A stretch of 60,130 nt of DNA from Clostridiales bacterium UBA1740 (GTDB lineage Bacteria; Bacillota; Clostridia; Oscillospirales; CAG-272). Positions within the stretch are counted from its first letter, which is position 1, and the number at the start of each line of letters is the position of its first letter. The DNA lies in NCBI GenBank assembly GCA_002315715.1, contig DCHY01000035.1:1-60130 (forward strand). The letters are read 5' to 3'. Below are positions 1-8,432 of this stretch, in pieces. Under the pieces are notes generated by a model. The model saw only the letters and a program-made list of their open reading frames with translations, had not been told where the DNA came from and made no database searches. The position numbers and the translations under genes are program-made.

Positions 1-28
1 AAATCTATCTCAAAATATGTCGCTACTA

Positions 29-60
29 CAAAAGGGAGTCATTTGACTCCCTTTTGCTTT
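29..60 (+). terminator. Terminator-like hairpin at the left edge
   Basis: A 13-bp perfect inverted repeat (29-41 with 44-56) encloses a 2-nt centre and is followed by GCTTTA. It probably ends a rightward gene lying outside the window. No gene is seen in 1-216. That stretch also holds the similar hairpin at 134-166 and a short CTGTAT/ATACAG hairpin near 82-97. Confidence 0.6.
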
Positions 61-133
61 ATTTTGGCATGATGGGACTGGCTGTATGATATACAGCAGA
101 CGCCCACAATACATATATTCACCACGAAACACG

Positions 134-166
134 AGAAAGGGAGGCTCATTTGAGTCTCCCTTTTGG
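134..166. terminator. Second terminator-like hairpin, similar to the one at 29-60
   Basis: AAAGGGAG-G-CTCA pairs with TGAG-T-CTCCCTTT, with one G.T wobble, and is followed by TTTTGGG. It closely resembles the hairpin about 100 bp upstream. It lies just past the 3' end of the leftward coat-protein gene, so it could end that transcript, or one crossing from the left. Confidence 0.5.
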
Positions 167-216
167 GTTTTCATAAGGCTTTTTTCATCCGAATGGAAAG
201 GACAAACAGCGCTTAT

Positions 217-672
217 TTATTGATACATTTGATTGAGTGCCAGATACTGATAGAGTTGTTCGCCGTGATTTTGCTCTTCCTTTTGGATATGACCGAGCAC
301 GTCACGCAGGGATGGTTGCGCAAATTCGAAAATGCCGGTATTGTAAGTCGTGGCAACGTGCTTCTCGGTCGAAAGGGCATCTTGGCAGAGAAAGGCATCG
401 CTCGCACGCTCGTCGGCTTTGCAGGAGGAAGGAAGGCACGAAAACGACTGACTGACGGCGGAGGGCGCCGGGGCAAAATGGACGTTTTCTCCCGCCATGA
501 TGCGGTCGATGGTCTGTTTGTGCGCCATTTCGTTTTGACGGAGCGTTGCAAAAAGGCTCTTTAAGCCTTCGTCGTTCGCCTCCTTTTCGTACCTTTCGTA
601 CTTGTCAATACAGAGTTGTTCTTCCTTCGAAAAGTCATTGAGAAAATCTTTTTCTTTTTGGGTGAGTTCCAT
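217..672 (-). CDS. CotF-like spore coat / ferritin-like protein
   Basis: This 151-residue protein resembles the small coat-protein F family, whose members adopt a ferritin-like helical fold and are usually spore associated. The C-terminal part carries the family pattern STEKHVATTYNTGIFEFA followed by LRDVLGHIQKEEQNHGEQ. The N-terminal half is a charged helix (about residues 4-60), and the middle (about 65-90) is Cys/Ser rich and not conserved. There is no signal peptide. The start has an AAAGGAA Shine-Dalgarno sequence. It is transcribed leftward behind manA, from which it is separated by a terminator. Membership in a spore-former is consistent with the spoIIA operon at 27-28.5 kb. The role in the coat is inferred from the family only. 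Confidence 0.72.
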   Translation of the reverse strand: MELTQKEKDFLNDFSKEEQLCIDKYERYEKEANDEGLKSLFATLRQNEMAHKQTIDRIMAGENVHFAPAPSAVSQSFSCLPSSCKADERASDAFLCQDALSTEKHVATTYNTGIFEFAQPSLRDVLGHIQKEEQNHGEQLYQYLALNQMYQ

Positions 673-707
673 GTTTTTTTATTCCTTTCTTTTTGGGAAA
701 GGATAAC

Positions 708-739
708 CAAAAAGGGCGTGCTCTATGCAAGCACACCCC
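708..739 (-). terminator. Terminator of manA
   Basis: On the minus strand GGGTGTGCT pairs with AGCACGCCC (one G.U), followed directly by TTTTTGG. It sits just downstream of the manA stop codon. Confidence 0.7.
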
Positions 740-748
740 AAAAAATCT

Positions 749-1654
749 TTATTTTTGTGCCACCGTGATGAGCGTCAAATCGCCGTTTACTACGACTTCA
801 CCGGCGCCGGCAGGGAATAAAAGAGAGTCGCCGAGTTTCACTTTTTCTCCGTTTACCGTTCCTTCTCCTCCGACAACCGTCATGGCAAGATAGGACTCTT
901 CATCTACGAAAAATGCTTGATTTGCAAACAATTGTTTGTAAAAACGGGTAGTAAAGTAGGAACATTTGCCGATAATCTTGTCGTCGGCTTCCTGCGGCGT
1001 CACCTTGTGATATACGTCAAGATTGGCGACTTTCATGGCTTTTTCCACGTGGAGAGGACGGAGGTTCCCGTCCTTATCCCGGCGGTTGTAATCATAGACG
1101 CGGTAGGTAAGGTCGCTGTTTTGCTGCACTTCGTAAAGCAACACGCCGCCGCCGATGGCGTGCAGGGTTCCTGCCGGGATGAAGAAAACGTCAAAGGGTT
1201 TGACCGGCACGAAGGATAACAAATCTTCCACCGTTCCGTCTTCGATATGCTTTTGAAAATCGTCGGCACTCGTCGGCTTCTGTAAGCCCATGTAAAGACC
1301 GGCGCCCGGCTCCGCCTCGAGAATGATCCACATCTCGGTTTTGCCGTAGGAATTTTCGTATTTGAGCGCGTATTCGTCCGACGGATGTACCTGGACCGAG
1401 AGATTTTCCTTGGCGTCGATGAATTTCGTCAAAACGGGAAAGCGCTCGTAGTTTTGGCAAAGCGTGCCCCACGTTTCTTTCGGGAACACTTCCGTCAGGA
1501 GTTTTCCGTCCGCCTTGGCAACGCCCCCGTCGGTAAAGGAAATTTCCCAAGATTCGGCGATTCTTTCGTCGCTTTCGGTTTTGCCGTATTTTTTGAGTTT
1601 ATAGCCGCCCCACAAACGGTCGGATTTGGCGGGCGTAATCATCAAAGGTTTCAT
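749..1654 (-). CDS. manA: Mannose-6-phosphate isomerase, class I
   Basis: Zinc-dependent cupin enzyme of about 301 residues that interconverts mannose 6-phosphate and fructose 6-phosphate, feeding mannose into glycolysis or supplying GDP-mannose synthesis. Family hallmarks visible are DRLWGGYKL near the N-terminus, the metal-site segment SVQVHPSDEYA, KTEMWIILEA, the PAGTLHAIGGGVLLYEVQQ segment with the metal-binding His and Glu, and DLTYRVYDYNR carrying the catalytic Arg region. The length fits the short bacterial form. The start at 1654 is preferred over an upstream ATG in the same frame because a GAGG motif precedes it. It is a single-gene unit with its own promoter (1679-1708) and terminator. 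Confidence 0.93.
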   Translation of the reverse strand: MKPLMITPAKSDRLWGGYKLKKYGKTESDERIAESWEISFTDGGVAKADGKLLTEVFPKETWGTLCQNYERFPVLTKFIDAKENLSVQVHPSDEYALKYENSYGKTEMWIILEAEPGAGLYMGLQKPTSADDFQKHIEDGTVEDLLSFVPVKPFDVFFIPAGTLHAIGGGVLLYEVQQNSDLTYRVYDYNRRDKDGNLRPLHVEKAMKVANLDVYHKVTPQEADDKIIGKCSYFTTRFYKQLFANQAFFVDEESYLAMTVVGGEGTVNGEKVKLGDSLLFPAGAGEVVVNGDLTLITVAQK

Positions 1655-1678
1655 AAGGACCTCGCAGTTTTTTCTCTT

Positions 1679-1708
1679 AGTATAGCACGCGCGGCGGCGG
1701 TTTGTCAA
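1679..1708 (-). promoter_or_regulatory. Sigma-A-type promoter of manA
   Basis: On the minus strand TTGACA and TATACT are separated by 18 bp, about 25 bp upstream of the manA start codon. Confidence 0.75.
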
Positions 1709-1769
1709 CGCGCGGGAAGTTATTTATAAAAAATTCGCGCGACGTGTTTCTTTTTTATTTTTTTTATGT

Positions 1770-1775
1770 TATACT
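1770..1775 (+). promoter_or_regulatory. Probable -10 element of the yqhQ-prmC-ddl run
   Basis: TATACT lies in a T-rich stretch about 55 bp upstream of the gene at 1831. A convincing -35 box is not seen (TTTCTT at the right distance). Confidence 0.4.
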
Positions 1776-1830
1776 ATAAGGGTATTGTAAGATAGGGGCA
1801 GTATCCCTGCTCCGTGGAGGTACTCGGAAA

Positions 1831-2937
1831 ATGGCAAATACAGAAGAGAAAAACGCGCTCTGCGCCTCTCGCATGAACAAGGTCGGCGGTCAAGCCGTCA
1901 TGGAAGGCGTCATGATGAAGGCAGGAGACAGAACCGTCACCACCTGTCGCAAAGAAGACGGTTCGCTCGTCGTTTTCGACGACGTTTTCACGTCGGTCCG
2001 CAAAAAACATAAGATTCTTAATCTTCCTCTCATCCGCGGCGTCGTCAACTTCGTGGAGATGATGAAACTTTCCATCAAAACGATGGAATCCTCCGCCGAA
2101 GCCCTCGGCATTGAGGAAGAAGAAACCAAGTTCGAAATCTGGATGAAAAAGCACCTCGGTTTGAAACTCACCGACGTCGTCATGGTGATTGCCACCGTTC
2201 TCGGCGTGCTTTTGTCCCTCGGTCTTTTCCTCGCTTTGCCTCGCGCCGTCGCTTCTCTGATTCCGAATCTCGAGAATTATCCCGTTTATAAATCGCTCGT
2301 CGAAGGCGGCAGCAAAGTCGTCATTTTCCTTCTCTATCTCTTCTTGATTTCTCTCGTGCCGGACATCAAACGCGTTTTCATGTATCACGGCGCGGAGCAT
2401 AAATCGATTGCCTGCTTTGAGGCAGGAGGGGAACTGACGCCCGAAAACGCCAAAAACTACACCCGCTTTCATCCCCGTTGCGGCACAAGTTTCATGTTCT
2501 TCATGATTCTCATCGGCGTTGTTGTCGGTATTTTTATCAACACGCTCTGGCCGGGACTTCCAAACGCCGCCTACGTCGGCATTCGTCTGTTGCTTTTGCC
2601 CCTCGTCGTCGGCATAGGATACGAGTTTATTCTCTACGCCGGCAAGCATTGTAATCTCTTTACCCGCGCCCTTTCCGCGCCCGGCCTTTGGGTACAGCGC
2701 TTGACCACCAAAGAGCCCGAACTCGATATGCTTGAGGTCGCCATCACGTCCATCAAGGTGGCTCTGCGCGACTCCGATCCCGCGTTTATGGCGTTCTATG
2801 AAGAAAAAGGTTGGGAGAAAAAAGAAGCGGCGCCCGATGCCGCCGATGCGGATGCCGTCGCTCTTGAAGAGACACAAAACGGCGAAGACGTCGAACCTGC
2901 CGAACCTGTTTTGGACGATCGAAAGACGCTTGAGTAA
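1831..2937 (+). CDS. yqhQ: YqhQ-like DUF1385 membrane protein
   Basis: A 368-residue member of the DUF1385 family, whose function is unknown. The signature GGQAVMEGVMMKAG is at residues 18-31. It is followed by a cytoplasmic region and several predicted membrane segments: about 118-142, 163-183, 213-236 and 250-270. The conserved motif MYHGAEHKSIACFE is around residues 187-200, with HPRCGTSF after it. The C-terminal 50 residues are acidic and Ala/Glu rich, a tail not needed for the family fold. It begins the long housekeeping run, ending 3 bp before prmC. This pairing with prmC is common in Firmicutes and suggests a shared transcript, but gives no firm hint of function. Confidence 0.88.
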   Translation: MANTEEKNALCASRMNKVGGQAVMEGVMMKAGDRTVTTCRKEDGSLVVFDDVFTSVRKKHKILNLPLIRGVVNFVEMMKLSIKTMESSAEALGIEEEETKFEIWMKKHLGLKLTDVVMVIATVLGVLLSLGLFLALPRAVASLIPNLENYPVYKSLVEGGSKVVIFLLYLFLISLVPDIKRVFMYHGAEHKSIACFEAGGELTPENAKNYTRFHPRCGTSFMFFMILIGVVVGIFINTLWPGLPNAAYVGIRLLLLPLVVGIGYEFILYAGKHCNLFTRALSAPGLWVQRLTTKEPELDMLEVAITSIKVALRDSDPAFMAFYEEKGWEKKEAAPDAADADAVALEETQNGEDVEPAEPVLDDRKTLE

Positions 2938-2940
2938 ACC

Positions 2941-3750
2941 ATGAAGCGTAAAGAAGTCGAAAAACTGTTTGAGGGGGTCGGTATCGAGGACGCCGCCTTT
3001 GAGGCGTTTGCCCTTTTCCGTGCCTTTGGTTGTTCCGACGTGCAAATCCTCACGGACAATCCCGACTTGACGGATGAAAAATTTCTCAAAGCGGTGCAAA
3101 GGCGCGCCACCCGCGTTCCCCTTGCCTACGTACTCGGGCAAGCGGATTTTTACCGCGAATGCTATTTCGTGGATGAAAACTGCTTAGTTCCCCGCATGGA
3201 TACCGAGGTGCTCGTCGACTACGCCGTCAAACATATGGAAAAAGGCGCACGTTTTGCCGATCTGTGTACCGGCAGCGGCTGTATTGCCGTTTCGGTACTG
3301 CTTCATACGGAAAATACCACGGCGTATGCCGCAGATATTTCGGACGGCGCGCTTCGGGTAGCGAAAAAGAACGCCGAACGATACGGCGTTTCGAATAGAT
3401 TGACTCTCGTCCGCGAAGACGTTTTGCAAACCCAACCGAAAGAGAAGTTTTTCGCGGTCTTATCCAACCCCCCCTACGTCAAAGACGACGTGTACGAAAC
3501 CCTATCGCCCGAGGTGAAAAACGAACCTCGCGCCGCTTTCGTCGGCGGTGCCGACGGCATGGATTTTTACCGTGCCATCGTCGGACGTTATCACGACGCT
3601 TTACTTCCGCAGGGCTTTTTCGCCTTTGAAATCGGCTTTGACCAAAGCGACGCCATCCGAAAAGTCGCGAGCGATTTCGGCTTTTCCTGCGAGATCATCA
3701 ACGATCTCGGCGGCCGTGTGCGGGTTGCCGTTTTGAAATTGGCGCAGTAA
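2941..3750 (+). CDS. prmC: Release factor glutamine N5-methyltransferase
   Basis: SAM-dependent methyltransferase (269 residues) that modifies the Gln of the GGQ motif in peptide-chain release factors, improving translation termination. The N-terminal helical domain (about 1-75) is followed by the Rossmann domain. Visible motifs are PLAYVLGQADFY, the SAM loop FADLCTGSGCIAVS (about 101-114), and NPPYVKDD (about 176-183), where NPPY is the substrate-amide binding motif. The Asn-Pro-Pro-Tyr residues are intact. The gene begins 3 bp after the preceding gene and is followed by ddl after a 50-bp gap. Confidence 0.94.
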   Translation: MKRKEVEKLFEGVGIEDAAFEAFALFRAFGCSDVQILTDNPDLTDEKFLKAVQRRATRVPLAYVLGQADFYRECYFVDENCLVPRMDTEVLVDYAVKHMEKGARFADLCTGSGCIAVSVLLHTENTTAYAADISDGALRVAKKNAERYGVSNRLTLVREDVLQTQPKEKFFAVLSNPPYVKDDVYETLSPEVKNEPRAAFVGGADGMDFYRAIVGRYHDALLPQGFFAFEIGFDQSDAIRKVASDFGFSCEIINDLGGRVRVAVLKLAQ

Positions 3751-3800
3751 CCCTCCTTCCCCATCTCCATATACTTCGATTGATGGAAGGGGGAGAAATC

Positions 3801-4847
3801 ATGTTAACATTGGCAGTCCTATTCGGCGGCAGGGGAACCGAACACGACGTTTCGTGCAAGTCCGCCGCCGCGGTATTATCGCATATTTCCCGCACGCGTT
3901 TTCGCGTCATTCCCGTCGGCATCGACAGACAAGGGAATTGTTGGCTCACAGACGCCGCCGGCGAAAAGATTTCCGACGGCAGTTGGGAAACCGACGGGCA
4001 AAAACGATGGACGTTCCCGGTCCGCATAGACGGCAAGGGCGTCTTTCAAACCCAAGAGGGCACCCTCGACGTTGACGTCGTTTTGCCGATTTTGCACGGC
4101 GATTGCGGGGAAGACGGCAAATGGCAGGGACTTTTCGAGACGGTCGGGATTCCCTACGTCGGGGCGGATGCGTTGTGCGGCGCGCTCTGTTTTGATAAAG
4201 TGTTGACCAAACGCCTGGCCGAGCAGTTGCATATCCCCGTCGTCCCTTGGCTGTCTTTCGCGCCCGACGCGTCTTTCGATACCCTGAAAAGCCGCGTCAA
4301 GGAAAAATTCGGGAAACGTCCTTTTCCGCTGTTTGTCAAACCGTCCTCTCTCGGCAGTTCCATCGGAGGCGCCAAAGTGCGCACGTTCTCCGCTCTGTTT
4401 GCGGCGTTTCAAAATGCCGCTTCTTACGGGGAAGTATTGGTGGAAGACTACGTCGCCAAAAAACGGGAAATCGAGGTTGCCTATCTCGACGGCGATTTGC
4501 CGCTTTTCTCCAAACCCGGTGAAATTCGCTCGAAACACGGCTTTTACGATTACCGTGAAAAATATGAAAAACCGACCGCCAAAATAGGTTTGGCACGGTT
4601 AAACGGGCAAACCGAAGAACGGCTTTACCGTTATGCAAAACAACTGCTTTTGCCGTTACACCTGCGCGACTTATGCCGCTTCGATTTCTTTTTGACGCAA
4701 GACGGCAGGCTCTATTTCAACGAAATCAACACGATGCCGGGGATGACCTTTGTCAGTCTGTATCCGAAACTGTTAAAGGAAGCCGGACTGTCCATGGAAG
4801 CCCTCATCGAGCGGTGGGTGGCACTCGCACGTGGTCGGCGTGTTTGA
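3801..4847 (+). CDS. ddl: D-alanine--D-alanine ligase
   Basis: ATP-grasp ligase (about 348 residues) that makes the D-Ala-D-Ala dipeptide for peptidoglycan precursors in the cytoplasm. Motifs include LAVLFGGRGTEHDVSC at the N-terminus, ILHGDCGEDGKWQGLFE with the family HG..GEDG core, PLFVKPSSLGSSIG (ATP-binding loop), EVAYLDG, and the C-terminal YFNEINTMPGMT carrying the metal-binding Asn/Glu. ATG at 3801 is preferred over an ATG 21 bp upstream because GGGGGAG precedes it. The 3' end overlaps the racemase-like gene by 17 bp, linking synthesis of two D-amino-acid wall precursors. The C-terminal Tyr/Phe residue that distinguishes D-Ala from D-lactate or D-Ser specificity was not assessed. Confidence 0.93.
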   Translation: MLTLAVLFGGRGTEHDVSCKSAAAVLSHISRTRFRVIPVGIDRQGNCWLTDAAGEKISDGSWETDGQKRWTFPVRIDGKGVFQTQEGTLDVDVVLPILHGDCGEDGKWQGLFETVGIPYVGADALCGALCFDKVLTKRLAEQLHIPVVPWLSFAPDASFDTLKSRVKEKFGKRPFPLFVKPSSLGSSIGGAKVRTFSALFAAFQNAASYGEVLVEDYVAKKREIEVAYLDGDLPLFSKPGEIRSKHGFYDYREKYEKPTAKIGLARLNGQTEERLYRYAKQLLLPLHLRDLCRFDFFLTQDGRLYFNEINTMPGMTFVSLYPKLLKEAGLSMEALIERWVALARGRRV

Positions 4848-5523
4848 CAGCGGCAGGGGCGGTGCCCTCGCCGTCACGACTCTGCACCGCAAACTCCCCC
4901 GTGCGGATATCGCCTTTTTCGGCGATTTCCAAAACGCGCCCTACGGTACCAAAACCGAAGCGCAACTTATCACTCTGATTCAAAAAGACGTCGACAGACT
5001 CAAAACCGTCGGCAGCGTGCATATCCTGTCCGCTTGCTGTACGGCAAGCAGTCTTATTCATAAATTACCCCCTTCGTATCGGGACAGTTGCTTTTCCATC
5101 ATCCCTCCAACTGTAAACGTTGCTTTACAAAAAACCAAAAATCGCCGTATCGGCGTTCTGGCAACGTTGGCGACGGTGCGCTCCCACGTTTTTCAAAACG
5201 AAATGCAAAAAGCGGCACCCGACGTTCTCACCCTCGAGATTCCGGCGCAAAGTCTCGTCACCCTTGCCGAGGGCGGGAAAACCGACAAAGACGACGTGGA
5301 CGTCAAGCGCGCCTGCCGTCTGTGTGCCATGGCGTTCGGGACGTTCGGCATGGACACTCTGATTCTCGGTTGCACGCATTTTCCCTTGTTTTCCGGGGCT
5401 CTCTCTTCGTTCTTTCCGAACGTCAGTTTCGTCTCCTCGGTGGAAGCCGGCGTTTGCGCCTTTACGGAAACGCTGAGCGAAGACGAAAAAAACGGGAGCG
5501 GTAAGCTCCGATCTTTATCGTGA
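4831..5523 (+). CDS. Glutamate racemase-like protein (divergent)
   Basis: Asp/Glu racemase family member of 230 residues, shorter than typical MurI (about 260-270). The cofactor-independent family supplies D-glutamate for peptidoglycan using two cysteines. The N-terminal GVFDSGRGGALAV matches the family DSG.GG motif, and the second catalytic segment is LGCTHFPLF. The first is SACCTASS, where the family normally has ACNTA: the Cys is kept but the substrate-binding Asn is replaced by Cys. The C-terminal Asp-Ser motif reads VSSVEAG. The start is GTG, overlapping ddl by 17 bp, so the genes are probably translationally coupled. Racemase activity is plausible but the changes leave room for another substrate or reduced function. 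Confidence 0.75.
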   Translation: MVGVFDSGRGGALAVTTLHRKLPRADIAFFGDFQNAPYGTKTEAQLITLIQKDVDRLKTVGSVHILSACCTASSLIHKLPPSYRDSCFSIIPPTVNVALQKTKNRRIGVLATLATVRSHVFQNEMQKAAPDVLTLEIPAQSLVTLAEGGKTDKDDVDVKRACRLCAMAFGTFGMDTLILGCTHFPLFSGALSSFFPNVSFVSSVEAGVCAFTETLSEDEKNGSGKLRSLS

Positions 5524-5548
5524 TATTAAAAAAAGAGGAATATAAAAA

Positions 5549-5914
5549 ATGTCAAAGTATCGCAGAGGCAGAATCAACGATGCCGTAGCCGAAGAACTTG
5601 CCATTGCGCTTCGCGAAGTTCGCGATCCGCGCATTGTCATGAACTTCGTCAGCATCACAAGAGCGGAAGTAGCGGGGGATCTCAGAGATGCCACCGTTTA
5701 CTATTCCTGCATGGAAAACGACGCGGAAGTCGCCGAGGGACTCAAGAAGGTCACGGGACTTCTCCGTCACCACTTGGCGGTGGAACTCAATCTCCGTATC
5801 ACCCCGGAACTTCACTTTGTGAAGGACGGTTCCATGGCACACGGTGCGAGAATCGCCGAGATTTTGAAGGAACTTGAACAAAAAGACGAAAAGAAAACGG
5901 AGAAGGAAAACTGA
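5549..5914 (+). CDS. rbfA: Ribosome-binding factor A
   Basis: Small KH-like protein (121 residues) that binds the 30S subunit and assists 16S rRNA 5'-end maturation, especially in the cold. Visible family features are YRRGRINDAVAEELA at the N-terminus, REVRDPRIVMNFVSITRAEV, the strand DLRDATVYYSC, and ITPELHFVKDGSMAHG near the C-terminus. The tail is Lys/Glu rich. GAGGAA precedes the start. The gene overlaps nrnA by one base (TGATG), a pairing often found in Firmicutes. Confidence 0.92.
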   Translation: MSKYRRGRINDAVAEELAIALREVRDPRIVMNFVSITRAEVAGDLRDATVYYSCMENDAEVAEGLKKVTGLLRHHLAVELNLRITPELHFVKDGSMAHGARIAEILKELEQKDEKKTEKEN

Positions 5915-6885
5915 TGCGCGCCTATTCAATTGAGGGAATGGGAGATGCGCTTTTGTCGGTATTGCACCCTCTCATCGTGACCCACGCAAGACCGGACGGC
6001 GATACGGTTGCGGCTTGTGCCGCCCTTTGCCACTTTTACCGTGACAGAGGAACCCCCGTCGCTTACGCCTCCGAAGAAGAAATTCCGAAGCGGTTGCAGT
6101 TCTTGTTGAACGGCTTTGAACGCGCGACGGATTTCACCGACTATACCCCCATCACGGTCGACGTGGCTTCGCCGGGACAACTCGGTTTGCTTGCCGAGCC
6201 TTTGAAAGACGGCAGAGCCGTACGCTACATGATCGACCATCACGCGACGGGGCGTCCGTTCGCGCCGGGACTTATCATCCCCGATGCCTCCAGTGCCGCC
6301 GAAGTCATTTTTCTGATTTTCGAGAGCATGGAAGCCAAGAAAAAAATGAAAATCACCACCGAAATCGCCGGCGCGCTTTACGCCGGAATGAGTTCGGACA
6401 CCGGTTGCTTCCGTTATTCCAACGCCACCCCCCGCACCCACAGAGCGGCGGCGCGTTTGCTCGCCGGTCATATCGACGGCGCCGAAATCAACCGTTTGCT
6501 TTTTGATGCGAAAACGGACGAGCAGATCCGTGCGGAAGGCTTGATTGCCGAACGTTTGGTTTCCGCCGGTGACGGCATCACCTACGCCACCTTGACCAAG
6601 GCGGAGCGCGACGGTTTCGGTTTGTCGTTTGCCGATTTTGAAACCGCCATCGATATCGTCCGCTCTCTTGAGGGCACCGAGATCGCCATGGTTGCCAAAG
6701 AGACCGAAACGCCGGGAGAATACCGCGTTTCCATGCGCAGCACCGGCTTTGACGTTTCGTCGGTCGCCGCCGCGTTTGAAGGCGGAGGGCACGTAAGAGC
6801 CGCCGGCTGTACGGTTGTGGCAAACACGCCGAAGGAAGCCGCCGAGCAAGTGCTTGCGGTCATTCGGGACAAACTGAAAAAATAA
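5914..6885 (+). CDS. nrnA: NrnA-type bifunctional oligoribonuclease / PAP phosphatase (DHH family)
   Basis: Manganese-dependent DHH-DHHA1 phosphoesterase of 323 residues that degrades nano-RNAs and dephosphorylates 3'-phosphoadenosine 5'-phosphate. Metal-binding motifs are THARPDGDTVAA (about 25-36), VDVASPGQLG, and MIDHHAT (about 107-113) containing the DHH triad. SSDTGCFRYSN holds another conserved Asp. The C-terminal DHHA1 domain ends with GGGHVRAAGC, the RNA-binding signature. The length matches the family. It is placed between rbfA and rimI, consistent with an RNA-turnover role in the translation-centred operon. Confidence 0.9.
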   Translation: MRAYSIEGMGDALLSVLHPLIVTHARPDGDTVAACAALCHFYRDRGTPVAYASEEEIPKRLQFLLNGFERATDFTDYTPITVDVASPGQLGLLAEPLKDGRAVRYMIDHHATGRPFAPGLIIPDASSAAEVIFLIFESMEAKKKMKITTEIAGALYAGMSSDTGCFRYSNATPRTHRAAARLLAGHIDGAEINRLLFDAKTDEQIRAEGLIAERLVSAGDGITYATLTKAERDGFGLSFADFETAIDIVRSLEGTEIAMVAKETETPGEYRVSMRSTGFDVSSVAAAFEGGGHVRAAGCTVVANTPKEAAEQVLAVIRDKLKK

Positions 6886-6895
6886 GGAGAGGGAT

Positions 6896-7348
6896 ATGGG
6901 CGAAATTCGGGTTTTGCAAGAGCGGGACGCTGCCGCCGTCGAAGAGATGGAACAATCCGTTTTTTCCGATGCCTACGGCAAGCAGACCGTCAAAACGTCG
7001 ATATCGGCCCCTTACGCCCTTTGTCTCGGTCTGTTTGAGGGCGAGCGGCTTCTCGGGTACCTGCTCGGAACGGTGATAAAACCGGAAGCGGAATTGCTTC
7101 GCATTGCCGTATCCGCCGCCTACCGTCAAAACGGATGCGGCGCGGCATTGCTCAATCGGTTTTTGTCGGACGCCGCATCGCGCGGTGCCGATTGCGTGTT
7201 CTTGGAAGTGAGAAAGGACAACGCTCCCGCCGTCGGTCTTTACCGCAAAGCGGGCTTTCAATTGCTCTCCGAGAGAAAAAATTATTATCAAAATCCGACG
7301 GCAGACGCCCTTGTCATGCGTCGCATTTTGGGAGAACGTGAAACATGA
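6896..7348 (+). CDS. rimI: Ribosomal-protein-alanine N-acetyltransferase-like (RimI)
   Basis: GNAT-family acetyltransferase of 150 residues. RimI acetylates the N-terminal alanine of ribosomal protein S18. The acetyl-CoA pyrophosphate loop is visible as YRQNGCGAALL (about 76-86), and the C-terminal substrate strand as LYRKAGFQLLSERKNYY. It overlaps tsaD by 4 bp (ATGA), the usual rimI-tsaD order. The tsaE and tsaB genes that often precede rimI are absent here and must be elsewhere if the threonylcarbamoylation pathway is complete. Target specificity is inferred from context. Confidence 0.85.
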   Translation: MGEIRVLQERDAAAVEEMEQSVFSDAYGKQTVKTSISAPYALCLGLFEGERLLGYLLGTVIKPEAELLRIAVSAAYRQNGCGAALLNRFLSDAASRGADCVFLEVRKDNAPAVGLYRKAGFQLLSERKNYYQNPTADALVMRRILGERET

Positions 7349-8421
7349 ACATTTTGGCTTTTGAGAGTTCCTGCGACGAAACCGCCGCGGCGGTGGTACA
7401 AAGAGAAAACGAACGGTTTTCGGTATTGTCGAATGTCGTAGCTTCTCAAATTGATATTCATAAACTGTACGGCGGTGTCGTTCCCGAAATCGCGGGACGC
7501 GCTCATATCGAGGCGGTTTCCCGTATCACCTACGAGGCACTCGAGGCGGCAAAGATCACACTGTCCGACGTCGATCTTATCGCGGTAACGGCACAACCCG
7601 GCCTTATCGGCGCGCTTCTCGTCGCCGTGAATTTTGCCAAATCTTTGGCAGTGGCAAACGGTATTCCCTTCGTCGCCGTTGACCATATCAAAGGGCATAT
7701 CGCCGCTTCGTATCTTTTGGCACAAACCCCGAAACCGCCGTTTCTCGGTCTTGCCGCCTCGGGCGGACATACGGCGCTTTACCGCGTTTCCACTTTCACC
7801 GATTACGCCGTCATCGGCACGACGCGCGACGACGCCATCGGCGAATCTTTCGACAAAATCGGCAGACTTCTCGGCATTCCGTATCCTGCCGGTGCCGGCT
7901 TTGACGCGCTCGCCGAAGAAGGCTTTATCCAGGCGACGGGGGACAAAGAAAACTTCTACCGCCTTTACAAAAAGAGTGCGGCGTATAAGGATTCCGAAAT
8001 GCGCCTGCCTTCCCCGGCACTGAAGGACGGTTCTTTTGATTTCTCGTTCTCGGGACTCAAGACCGCCGCCATCAATTATCTCCATCGCAAAGAGGAGAAA
8101 AAAGAAGAAATCGACCGCGCGCTTTTTGCCGCACGGTATACCTATGAAGCCGTGGAAGCCGTCGCTATGCAGGCGGATGCGGCACTTTCCGCCAATCCCG
8201 GCACGGCGCTTGCCGTCGCCGGCGGTGTCGCCGCCAATTCGCATCTGCGTCGCCGTTTGGCAGAGATAGCGAACAAGCACGGCGTCACGCTTTACGTGCC
8301 GGAAATTCGCTATTGCGGCGACAATGCCGCGATGATTGCGGCACAGGGCTACTACGAATATGCGGCAGGAAACCGAGCCGACGCAGCCCTCAACGCCAGC
8401 GCCATTGACAGCATCAACTGA
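7345..8421 (+). CDS. tsaD: tRNA N6-adenosine threonylcarbamoyltransferase
   Basis: Catalytic subunit (358 residues) of the t6A37 tRNA modification complex, transferring threonylcarbamoyl to A37 of ANN-decoding tRNAs. ASKHA-fold motifs are LAFESSCDETAAAVV at the N-terminus, VVPEIAGRAH, the metal site DHIKGHIAAS with two His residues, ASGGHTALY, FDKIGRLLGIPYPAG, and SFSGLKTA. The C-terminal part has AVAGGVAANSHLR and a DNAAMIA metal ligand. All are intact and the length is normal. It depends on TsaB and TsaE, which are not in this window. Confidence 0.95.
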   Translation: MNILAFESSCDETAAAVVQRENERFSVLSNVVASQIDIHKLYGGVVPEIAGRAHIEAVSRITYEALEAAKITLSDVDLIAVTAQPGLIGALLVAVNFAKSLAVANGIPFVAVDHIKGHIAASYLLAQTPKPPFLGLAASGGHTALYRVSTFTDYAVIGTTRDDAIGESFDKIGRLLGIPYPAGAGFDALAEEGFIQATGDKENFYRLYKKSAAYKDSEMRLPSPALKDGSFDFSFSGLKTAAINYLHRKEEKKEEIDRALFAARYTYEAVEAVAMQADAALSANPGTALAVAGGVAANSHLRRRLAEIANKHGVTLYVPEIRYCGDNAAMIAAQGYYEYAAGNRADAALNASAIDSIN

Positions 8422-8432
8422 AAGGACACAGT

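Noticed and set aside
1774..3141. Minus-strand frame opposite yqhQ and prmC
   Set aside because: Shadow of two clear genes; composition is typical of antisense reading of GC-rich codons.
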